From Piscirickettsiaceae bacterium (lineage in GTDB: Bacteria; Pseudomonadota; Gammaproteobacteria; Nitrosococcales; Methylophagaceae), in the NCBI GenBank assembly GCA_030627065.1, contig DAOUSV010000128.1:1-5045 (forward strand): a stretch of 5,045 nt of DNA, given 5' to 3'. Positions 1 to 5,045 of this stretch are shown in pieces; position 1 is the first letter of the stretch; the number at the start of each line of letters is the position of its first letter. A program made the translations under genes and the position numbers. The notes under the pieces were generated by a model, which saw only the letters and a list, made by a program, of their open reading frames with translations, did no database searches and was not told where the DNA came from.

Positions 1-1220
1 GTAAAGCACCACAGAAAGTAAGCGATGTACTTCATGCAGGAGATTTGATTTGGGTACGTCAAGATGAAGAGGCTCACTGGCAATTAGCACAACTACCTGA
101 AGTTGAAGGTGCCTTAGTCGTGGTTTCTCCCTTTGATGGTGCTGTAACAGCACTTAATGGCGGCTTCGAGTATTTTCATAGTAAATTTAATCGGGTGACT
201 CAATCACGTCGCCAACCGGGTTCTGGTTTTAAACCCTTTATTTATTCTGCAGCACTAGAAAAAGGCTATACCGCCGCCAGTATTATTAATGATGCACCTG
301 TTGTATTCGATGCACCCGGATTAGAAAATACTTGGCGACCAGAAAATTACAGTGGCAAGTTCTTTGGACCAACGCGCTTACGAGTTGCACTAACTAACTC
401 ACGAAACCTAGTCTCGATCAGAATTTTACGTGATATTAGCCCAGACTATGTTATTGACTATGCAAAGCAGTTTGGCTTTGATACAACACAAATGCCAAAA
501 AGCCTATCACTCGCCCTCGGTAGTGGTAATGCTGCCCCCTGGGATATGGCTAGAGCTTACTCATCACTTGCTAATGGCGGTTATCGTGTTGAACCTTATA
601 TTATTCAACGTATTGAAGATGCAGCGGGCAATATCATTATGCAAGCACAGGTCGATACTGTTTGTGAAACCTGTCTTGTTAGCCAAGAAAAATCAGTAGA
701 TGGTACAGCAGATTTTTTACCAGCTAAACGTATTATGACACCTCAAAATAACTATATTATGAACACTCTGCTACGTGATGTTGTCCGTCATGGTACTGGT
801 CGTAAAGCAATGAAGTTAGGTCGAGGTGATCTTGCTGGAAAAACAGGAACAACAAATGATCAAGTCGATGCTTGGTTTAACGGTTTTCATCCCGAACTCG
901 TTGCTATCGCTTGGGCTGGTTTTGATTCACCTAAAACATTAGGTCGCTATGAAACAGGTGGTCGCGCCGCATTACCCATGTGGATAGACTTTATGAGAGA
1001 GGCGCTGAAAGATGTGCCCGAAGAAGAACTAAAACAAGCGATTGATATGGTTACTGTGCAAATTGATCCTGAAACAGGATTGCTAGCTCGACCAGAAACG
1101 ATTAATGCCGTTTATGAAACATTCCGTGAACAATATGTTCCAACGGAATTAACGCCAATCAATATGCTTACAAGTCCGAACTCTAATAGCAGTACAGCCC
1201 AAGAAATAGACCTCTTCTAG
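1..1220 (+). CDS. mrcA: Penicillin-binding protein 1A, C-terminal transpeptidase part (5' end outside window)
   Basis: This is the 3' part of a class A PBP, the inner-membrane enzyme that polymerises glycan strands and cross-links peptidoglycan peptides. The frame is open to the left edge (first full codon at 3), so the TTG at 45 is internal, not a start. All three transpeptidase motifs are present. The SxxK motif lies in QPGSGFKPF, with catalytic Ser at 222-224 and Lys at 231-233. The SxN motif is Ser-Arg-Asn from 399, and KTG lies in AGKTGTTND from 840. A CETC pair between SxN and KTG matches the CPEC I recall in E. coli PBP1A. The glycosyltransferase domain, membrane anchor and most of the inter-domain region lie outside the window. 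The C-terminal ~25 residues are low-complexity and Ser/Asn-rich, and the stop is TAG. The gene converges on the protease gene with 19 bp between stops and no clear terminator. The family call is firm; PBP1A rather than 1B rests on overall resemblance. Confidence 0.95.
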   Translation, partial: KAPQKVSDVLHAGDLIWVRQDEEAHWQLAQLPEVEGALVVVSPFDGAVTALNGGFEYFHSKFNRVTQSRRQPGSGFKPFIYSAALEKGYTAASIINDAPVVFDAPGLENTWRPENYSGKFFGPTRLRVALTNSRNLVSIRILRDISPDYVIDYAKQFGFDTTQMPKSLSLALGSGNAAPWDMARAYSSLANGGYRVEPYIIQRIEDAAGNIIMQAQVDTVCETCLVSQEKSVDGTADFLPAKRIMTPQNNYIMNTLLRDVVRHGTGRKAMKLGRGDLAGKTGTTNDQVDAWFNGFHPELVAIAWAGFDSPKTLGRYETGGRAALPMWIDFMREALKDVPEEELKQAIDMVTVQIDPETGLLARPETINAVYETFREQYVPTELTPINMLTSPNSNSSTAQEIDLF

Positions 1221-1239
1221 CAAGGTTAGAGAGTATATT

Positions 1240-2718
1240 CTACTTAATACGCTTCGCTTTTAGACCTGTTTTCAACTCACCTTTAGGGTAATCGCCATTT
1301 AATAAGCGTAAAGCCATTAATGGGCTGTTGCTAATACGAGAGTCTTTTGCCCAAGCCTCATAATTATCGTATTTAGTCACAAGAACAGTTTCAATTTCTT
1401 GTGCTTTAGCAAATGGATATTCATTTATTTTTAAAATATGTAAGCTTTTAATTGTTGCCAAGAATTCATTATCAAACTGTGAAAATTCTTTACGATTTTT
1501 AGTATTAGCAAAAAAGACAAAAGCTTGTTTCTTTAGATAAATAACAGCAACTCGAACGATCTTATCTCCCGCATCAAACAACGCTGTATAACCCTTTAGC
1601 CCAGCGATATTTAAACGTCTTCCTGCTTTTAAGTTATCAATATCCAGGCGCTCGGTAATAAACTCACGTGGTGATAACTTACGGTTCAGATCCATTGCCC
1701 TCATTTCAATGAGTGCCTTACCGCCAGCAGATATCGCCTGCAAACTATCGGCTTTATTATTAACCTGCCAACCATGAGGGAAGCTCACTGCAAACTTCAT
1801 CGACAAATGATAAAAGTGCCGTCCTGAACGAATGCCTTGCTCTTCACTATCTCCAAATGCCAAGCCATTAATTTGGTCTAAATAACGTGTACGTAAGACC
1901 TTGCCTTTTCGACCTTTAGCAAAGTCTTCCGCAGTGGCCACAACTTCATGTAAGCGAGTGTCATTATCAGGATGGCTAGCAAATAAGCCGTGATAACTCT
2001 CGACTTTTCGACCTTGTTTTTTAGCTTGTGCAGCAGCATAAGTCTCTTGATCTTTTAGCACTCGAATAACATCAATCATTGCATTTGGATCATAGCCTGC
2101 TTTAGCAAGGTATTCTGCACCTAAACCATCGGACTCCAGCTCATGCTCACGACCATAGCCACTCAATAACGCACCGCCCAAGATATTATATAACTGATGA
2201 ACTGGAGCGGCGCGAAGCTCAGGAAAAAGAATAGAACCAATCATATAGCCTAAGCCAGCAACTTGAGACGCACTTTGCTGACGAACCCCATGACGCGCTG
2301 TCACATGCCCAATTTCATGACCTAATACAGCAGCAAGCTCAGCCTCTGAATTCAAATAAGCCATCAAGCCTCGTGTTATATAAACATAACCACCAGGTAA
2401 GGCAAACGCGTTAATAACGGGAGAATCTAATACCGTAAAGCGGTAAATCAACTCACTTCGATGACTGACGATAGCAAGCTTATCACCAACATTCTGAACA
2501 TACGCTTGTAACACTTCATCATCATAACGACCGTATTGCTTCATTATTTTAGGATGATTAGTACGACCAATAGCAATTTCACTGTCTTCACTCAGCATCA
2601 CAAAATCATGACTCCCCGTAACCGGGTTCTGAGCACAGCCTGTTAGACTTAAAAACAACAAAGCCCCTGCTAAAAAGCAGAGGCTCTGTATTTTCTTGCG
2701 AGTTATACCTTTAAGCAT
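1240..2718 (-). CDS. M48-family zinc metalloprotease lipoprotein (BepA/YfgC-like)
   Basis: Predicted periplasmic, lipid-anchored metalloprotease, probably acting in envelope protein quality control as the relative BepA does at the outer membrane. Numbered from the ATG at 2718 (492 aa): a basic n-region, a hydrophobic stretch and the lipobox LTGC (Cys28) give a lipoprotein signal. HEIGH at 134-138 is the HExxH zinc motif, ELESD at 193-197 should supply the third ligand (Glu193), and SHP with His249 resembles the regulatory His-switch loop of BepA. Instead of the BepA TPR repeats, the C-terminal half has a beta-rich segment (~300-430) and a tail with LRLLNGDYPKGE (~470-481) that I recall from other M48 lipoproteins and which looks LysM-like. 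The start is uncertain. The frame extends to a TTG at 2748 (502 aa), with AGG four bases upstream. A GTG at 2724 has AAAGA about nine bases upstream. I prefer the ATG for its normal-length signal peptide, although it lacks a good Shine-Dalgarno. It lies downstream of rpmE and is likely cotranscribed. Confidence 0.88.
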   Translation of the reverse strand: MLKGITRKKIQSLCFLAGALLFLSLTGCAQNPVTGSHDFVMLSEDSEIAIGRTNHPKIMKQYGRYDDEVLQAYVQNVGDKLAIVSHRSELIYRFTVLDSPVINAFALPGGYVYITRGLMAYLNSEAELAAVLGHEIGHVTARHGVRQQSASQVAGLGYMIGSILFPELRAAPVHQLYNILGGALLSGYGREHELESDGLGAEYLAKAGYDPNAMIDVIRVLKDQETYAAAQAKKQGRKVESYHGLFASHPDNDTRLHEVVATAEDFAKGRKGKVLRTRYLDQINGLAFGDSEEQGIRSGRHFYHLSMKFAVSFPHGWQVNNKADSLQAISAGGKALIEMRAMDLNRKLSPREFITERLDIDNLKAGRRLNIAGLKGYTALFDAGDKIVRVAVIYLKKQAFVFFANTKNRKEFSQFDNEFLATIKSLHILKINEYPFAKAQEIETVLVTKYDNYEAWAKDSRISNSPLMALRLLNGDYPKGELKTGLKAKRIK

Positions 2719-2734
2719 AATCACAGTATTTTTC

Positions 2735-2762
2735 TTTAGCAGACACAAATGGCCTGACTAAA
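2735..2762 (-). other. Imperfect hairpin between rpmE and the M48 protease gene
   Basis: Read on the minus strand, TTTAG-T-CAG pairs with CTG-CTAAA: eight base pairs with one bulged T around an 11-base loop. It begins just after the rpmE stop codon. The TTG that could start the protease falls in the loop. The bases after the stem are GAAAAATACT, with no U-run, so it does not look like an intrinsic terminator. It might stabilise the 3' end of the rpmE message or affect the protease start, or it may be chance. Confidence 0.3.
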
Positions 2763-2763
2763 T

Positions 2764-2964
2764 TTATCTTCCGTATTTTTGACGGAATTTATCAACACGA
2801 CCAGCAGTATCTAGCATTTTTTGCTTGCCTGTGTAAAACGGGTGGCACTCTGAACATACATCTAAAGTTAGAGCCTTATCACGTGTTGAACGTGTTTGGA
2901 ATGAGTTACCACAACTACAAGTAACATTGATTTCACTATATTCTGGGTGGATATCCGCTTTCAT
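2764..2964 (-). CDS. rpmE: 50S ribosomal protein L31, zinc-binding (C+) type
   Basis: Ribosomal protein L31 of the large subunit, which in other bacteria bridges the 50S central protuberance and the 30S head. The 66 residues match the usual bacterial length of about 70. The start MKADIHP is typical of the family. Four cysteines, Cys16, Cys18, Cys37 and Cys40 (CSC and CSEC), form the zinc site, so this is the zinc-containing C+ form, not the cysteine-free paralogue made under zinc starvation. The HPFYTGKQK segment and the basic C-terminal end, FRQKYGR, are also characteristic. The ATG at 2964 has TGAGA seven bases upstream. The gene sits 124 bp after the methyltransferase stop and just before the M48 protease gene. 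A candidate promoter in the gap suggests it can be expressed independently of the genes upstream. Confidence 0.97.
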   Translation of the reverse strand: MKADIHPEYSEINVTCSCGNSFQTRSTRDKALTLDVCSECHPFYTGKQKMLDTAGRVDKFRQKYGR

Positions 2965-3030
2965 AATACTATCTCATTTTATATTCTAAGAATTTCTAGC
3001 CCTAAATCTAAACAATCGGACTTTTGAACC
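2965..3030 (-). promoter_or_regulatory. Putative rpmE 5' leader
   Basis: If transcription starts just downstream of the -10 element at 3036-3041, rpmE has a leader of about 65 bases. It is AT-rich and includes the near-palindrome ATTCTTAGAAT close to the ribosome binding site. L31 leaders that act as protein-binding autoregulatory RNAs are described as families in several bacterial groups, including gammaproteobacteria. I cannot match this sequence to that consensus by eye, so the assignment rests on position and length only. Confidence 0.25.
2972..2976 (-). promoter_or_regulatory. Ribosome binding site of rpmE
   Basis: TGAGA on the minus strand, seven bases before the rpmE ATG, at the expected spacing. 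It supports the start at 2964. Confidence 0.6.
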
Positions 3031-3035
3031 GCACA

Positions 3036-3064
3036 ATTTTACTGATCAACACCACTAACAGCAA
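3036..3064 (-). promoter_or_regulatory. Candidate sigma-70 promoter for rpmE
   Basis: On the minus strand TTGCTG (3064-3059) is followed after 17 bases by TAAAAT (3041-3036). The -10 matches TATAAT at five of six positions and the spacing is ideal. The -35 matches only its TTG. It lies in the methyltransferase-rpmE gap, where a ribosomal protein gene would be expected to have its own promoter. A weaker alternative, TTTAGG-17-TATAAA nearer the gene, would leave almost no leader. Confidence 0.4.
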
Positions 3065-3088
3065 GTTTTATTTGAGATAACATTACCA

Positions 3089-3661
3089 TTACCCCTTCTC
3101 TGCTACCAATAAGGCTTGATTCCGCCAACCTTGCTGGTGATCGCCTAATAATGATTCTTCACGATAAACCCGCACTTTCATTGCAGAAAACAACTGCAAT
3201 AATTCATTGTCTTTTAATAAGAAGTCCGGATTTCTTGGCCCCTGCAGTTGTACCTTGTCTTGGCAATACGTTTGATAAAACAATAAACCGCCGGGCTTCA
3301 ATGCATCAATAAAATTCAATATTAAGCTACGATCTAGGAAATAACTCACCACTAAAACATCAAGACTATTTCTTTCTAGGGGGCTAGCAATCACGTCTCG
3401 AACATGTGCGTCGATGACCAATCCTTTTTCTCTAGCCATCTTCTGTAATTGCTCAACGGCGACGTTAGAAATATCATATGCTAAAACATCAAGCCCAGCT
3501 TCTGCCAATAATAAGGCGTTACTACCTTGGCCACAGGCTAAATCTAAGGCAACGCCCTGCTTCGGTAATAAATGTTGATTTTGTTGCAACACATATGATG
3601 CTGTAGGCAACACTTCGCGCTCACGATAAATAGCATCCCATTTTACTTGCATAGATTGCAC
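3089..3661 (-). CDS. Class I SAM-dependent methyltransferase, substrate unknown
   Basis: A small (190 aa) cytoplasmic methyltransferase with a Rossmann-type SAM-binding fold. Motif I is LDLACGQGSN at 39-48. An acidic residue, Asp63 in AYDIS, ends the second strand where SAM ribose hydroxyls bind. Asp89 in HVRDV lies in the adenine-side loop, and the post-motif LKPGGLLFYQ is at 121-130. It resembles the TehB/Methyltransf_11-25 group, but nothing indicates the methyl acceptor; tellurite resistance should not be assumed. The start is GTG at 3661, because GGAGG (3675-3671) lies nine bases upstream. An in-frame ATG at 3652 would put that site 18 bases away. The GTG is three bases after the trkH stop and its ribosome binding site lies inside the last trkH codons, so translation is probably coupled to the truncated trkH. 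Two TAA codons lie close together at the 3' end. No terminator is visible before rpmE. Confidence 0.9.
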   Translation of the reverse strand: MQSMQVKWDAIYREREVLPTASYVLQQNQHLLPKQGVALDLACGQGSNALLLAEAGLDVLAYDISNVAVEQLQKMAREKGLVIDAHVRDVIASPLERNSLDVLVVSYFLDRSLILNFIDALKPGGLLFYQTYCQDKVQLQGPRNPDFLLKDNELLQLFSAMKVRVYREESLLGDHQQGWRNQALLVAEKG

Positions 3662-3664
3662 TTT

Positions 3665-4492
3665 TTATCGCCTCCAAAAAGCAGGGGTTAACACCACTAA
3701 TAAGGTAAATATTTCTAAACGACCCAATAACATAGCCATACACAGTACCCATTTCGATGCAGAATTAATATCACCATAATTAGCAGCTACATCACCCAAG
3801 CCTGGGCCTAAATTATTTAAGCAGGCTGTCACTGCCGAAAATGAGGTCACAATATCCAGTCCCGTTGCCATTAAAAGCAAATGCATAATACTAAAACAAA
3901 ATACATATAAGGCTAAAAAGCCCCAAACAGCACCAACGACCTTGGAAGGTAACGCCTTATTATTCACCTTGATAGCAAATACACCATTCGGATGAATTAA
4001 GCGTAATACTTCACGATAGCCCTGTTTAAATAACAACATCACACGGATAACCTTCATACCGCCGCCGGTTGATCCTGCACAACCACCGATATAGCTGGTC
4101 ATCAGTAATAAGATAGGTAAGAAGCCCGGCCATAATGAATAATCGGTGGTGGTAAAGCCTGCCGTTGTGCCTATAGATACGGCTTGAAAGACGCCTTGAT
4201 GAATTGCTGTCCAGGGGTCATCAAAGGTGTGCATAAAGTATAGGTAAGCAGATGTAATAACTGAAATTATTAATAGGATAAGTAAATAAACACGGAGTTC
4301 AGAATCAGATAAATAATGCCACACAGAACGATGTCGCCACGCTAAGAAATGCAGTGAGAAATTCATCCCAGCAATCAGCATAAAGACAACCGTAATCATT
4401 TCAATGGTAGCGCTATTAAAGAAGCCAATACTAGCATCATGAGTAGAGAAGCCACCAATAGCAGCAAAAAGGTAAAGCGACATGTACTCCAT
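3665..4492 (-). CDS. trkH: TrkH potassium uptake subunit, C-terminal half only, fused to a DctM-like start
   Basis: TrkH is the membrane channel subunit of the Trk K+ uptake system, working with the regulator TrkA. From residue 11 the sequence matches E. coli TrkH (as I recall it) from about residue 220 to the end. Three of the four selectivity-filter segments are present: AIGGFST (11-17), TTAGFTT (109-115) and NNLGPGLG (226-233). The intramembrane GGCAGSTGGG loop (136-145) and the usual ending LTPAFWRR are also there. The first filter and about 210-215 N-terminal residues are missing, so a working pore is not expected from this chain. The first ten residues, MEYMSLYLFA, do not fit TrkH but resemble the start of a TRAP large permease. 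The ATG overlaps the dctQ stop (TAATG), the arrangement expected for dctM. The frame is otherwise intact, with no frameshift, which suggests a recent event or an assembly join. No trkA is in view. Family identity is firm; function is doubtful. Confidence 0.9.
   Translation of the reverse strand: MEYMSLYLFAAIGGFSTHDASIGFFNSATIEMITVVFMLIAGMNFSLHFLAWRHRSVWHYLSDSELRVYLLILLIISVITSAYLYFMHTFDDPWTAIHQGVFQAVSIGTTAGFTTTDYSLWPGFLPILLLMTSYIGGCAGSTGGGMKVIRVMLLFKQGYREVLRLIHPNGVFAIKVNNKALPSKVVGAVWGFLALYVFCFSIMHLLLMATGLDIVTSFSAVTACLNNLGPGLGDVAANYGDINSASKWVLCMAMLLGRLEIFTLLVVLTPAFWRR
3671..3675 (-). promoter_or_regulatory. Ribosome binding site deciding the methyltransferase GTG start
   Basis: GGAGG on the minus strand, nine bases before the GTG at 3661 and inside the final Trp-Arg codons of trkH. 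Its strength and spacing favour the GTG over the ATG three codons later. Confidence 0.75.
4463..4492 (-). other. Probable remnant of the dctM start (first ~10 codons)
   Basis: The codons for MEYMSLYLFA follow dctQ with a 1-nt stop/start overlap and the Shine-Dalgarno placed as for a dctQ-dctM pair. TRAP large permeases often open with a short Met-Glu-aromatic start followed by Ser/Leu-rich hydrophobic sequence. TrkH homology begins at the codons for AIGGFST, from 4462. The segment is too short for an independent family match, so this is inference from context plus mismatch to TrkH. Confidence 0.5.
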
Positions 4493-5022
4493 TAGTGCTC
4501 ACCTTTAATACTGTTTTGTGTTTCGTTGCTCAGTATGGTCTCGATATTGCGTGCGATTTGTGTAAAGGCTTGCAGGCTCAACAAAAACGTCATCACCAGG
4601 ATAAGGCTTTTTAGCAGGAAAACCCCCGGCAGTCCGTCGGCCTCACGTGAGCCTTCAAGCACCGACCAGCTGTCAGCAATGTATATCCAGCTGACCCAGG
4701 TAACAAATAACATAAATGGTAGTAATAAAAACAAAGCGCCAAACAGGTCTATCCATGCCTTTGTTTGTTTAGAACAGCGAGAGTAGAAAATATCGACGCG
4801 AACATGTGCGTCCTGTTGCATGGTGTAGGCCATACCGACGAGAAAAATGCTTGCGTGTAAGTAGCGGGTGGTTTCCTGTAGCGCAATAGAACCACTGTCA
4901 AAAATATATCGAAGTACAACAATAAGGAAAGTGACTAATACCAGAAATAAGCTTAACCAGGACACAGTGCGCCCGCTCCAGTCTATGAAGGCTTCTATGC
5001 TTTCCAGTGTTTTACAGAACAT
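4492..5022 (-). CDS. dctQ: TRAP transporter small permease subunit (DctQ-like)
   Basis: The four-helix membrane subunit of a tripartite ATP-independent periplasmic transporter, which works with the large permease DctM and a periplasmic solute receptor DctP to import organic acids or related solutes using an ion gradient. At 176 aa it is full length. Predicted membrane segments lie at about 18-40, 52-69, 89-113 and 134-155. Family signatures are LQETTRYLHA (48-57), the DAHVRVDIFY loop (71-80), the LLLPF in segment three and GLPGVFLLKSL (130-140) before segment four. The start is ATG at 5022; the Shine-Dalgarno upstream is weak, which fits coupling to a preceding gene. The stop TAA overlaps the next ATG by one base. 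That next frame should encode DctM but continues as trkH, so this subunit has no partner in the window. The substrate cannot be told. GC is about 46% by hand count, against about 41% in the trkH part. Confidence 0.93.
   Translation of the reverse strand: MFCKTLESIEAFIDWSGRTVSWLSLFLVLVTFLIVVLRYIFDSGSIALQETTRYLHASIFLVGMAYTMQQDAHVRVDIFYSRCSKQTKAWIDLFGALFLLLPFMLFVTWVSWIYIADSWSVLEGSREADGLPGVFLLKSLILVMTFLLSLQAFTQIARNIETILSNETQNSIKGEH
4498..4506 (-). promoter_or_regulatory. Ribosome binding site before the dctM/trkH fusion start
   Basis: AAAGGTGAG on the minus strand, within the last codons of dctQ and five bases before the ATG at 4492. It supports that ATG as a genuine initiation site, presumably belonging to dctM originally. 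Confidence 0.6.
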
Positions 5023-5027
5023 GCCGT

Positions 5028-5045
5028 TTATTGCTTGGGCCAGTA
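5028..5045 (-). CDS. Possible last codons of an upstream TRAP gene (dctP), cut by the window edge
   Basis: One minus-strand frame at the right edge reads Tyr-Trp-Pro-Lys-Gln and stops at TAA (5030-5028), five bases before the dctQ ATG. A solute-receptor gene (dctP) commonly precedes dctQ, and the short spacing fits an operon. Five codons cannot identify a product, so this rests on position only. Confidence 0.2.
   Translation of the reverse strand, partial: YWPKQ

Noticed and set aside
645..690. CETC pair in the PBP1A transpeptidase domain as a possible novel metal or redox site
   Set aside because: E. coli PBP1A, as I recall it, has a CPEC pair at the same place, so it is a known family feature rather than something new.
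430..699. 89-codon plus-strand frame inside mrcA
   Set aside because: It lies wholly inside the penicillin-binding protein gene in another frame, and its translation shows no domain or family signature. It is a shadow.
1195..1265. Possible bidirectional terminator between the convergent mrcA and protease genes
   Set aside because: Only short, weak pairings (such as ACCT with AGGT) and no adjacent T-run on either strand were found.
2970..3079. Inverted repeat TATCTCA / TGAGATA that could pair over the rpmE ribosome binding site in a read-through transcript
   Set aside because: Only seven bases long with arms about 95 bases apart, easily expected by chance in AT-rich DNA. The upstream arm lies outside a transcript from the candidate promoter.
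3080..3091. Short tandem repeat CATTAC CATTAC after the methyltransferase
   Set aside because: Two copies of six bases that span the methyltransferase stop codon and the second TAA; too short to mean anything by itself.
3089..3661. Tellurite-resistance (TehB) assignment for the methyltransferase
   Set aside because: The SAM-binding motifs are shared by many methyltransferases, and no tehA or other supporting gene is nearby. A substrate cannot be named.
4526..4786. 86-codon plus-strand frame opposite dctQ
   Set aside because: Antisense to a gene with clear family motifs; the product has no recognisable features.

Overview
The window looks like chromosomal DNA of a gammaproteobacterium of moderate GC: a hand count gives about 41% in the trkH stretch and about 46% in the dctQ stretch. 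The lineage is inferred from protein resemblance: a PBP1A transpeptidase domain with the enterobacterial-type CxxC, a TrkH very close to the E. coli protein as I remember it, a four-cysteine L31, and a TRAP small permease of a kind common in marine gammaproteobacteria. No species can be named.

Layout. Positions 1-1220 (+) hold the 3' part of mrcA/ponA (class A penicillin-binding protein 1A), open at the left edge. It converges, across 19 bp, on a run of minus-strand genes read from right to left. These are a possible last few codons of a TRAP dctP (5045-5028), dctQ (TRAP small permease), a trkH fragment, a small SAM-dependent methyltransferase, rpmE (ribosomal protein L31) and an M48-family metalloprotease lipoprotein. 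The genes are closely spaced: 1-nt overlap dctQ/trkH, 3-nt gap trkH/methyltransferase, 124-bp gap before rpmE with a candidate promoter, and a 45-bp (or 15-bp) gap to the protease.

The one clearly abnormal place is about 4460-4492. The trkH reading frame has only the C-terminal ~265 residues of a ~480-residue potassium channel subunit and has lost the first of its four selectivity-filter repeats. Its first ten residues resemble the start of a TRAP large permease (DctM). They are joined to dctQ by the stop/start overlap and Shine-Dalgarno expected for a dctQ-dctM pair. The simplest reading is a deletion, rearrangement or assembly join that fused the first codons of dctM in frame to the 3' half of trkH. 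That would break both a TRAP transporter and a Trk potassium channel.

The rest is ordinary housekeeping and envelope biology: peptidoglycan cross-linking (PBP1A), envelope proteolysis (M48 lipoprotein), translation (L31), a methyltransferase of unknown substrate, and transport. I found no RNA genes, CRISPR arrays, insertion sequences, phage genes or convincing intrinsic terminators. I do not see a new multi-gene system here.
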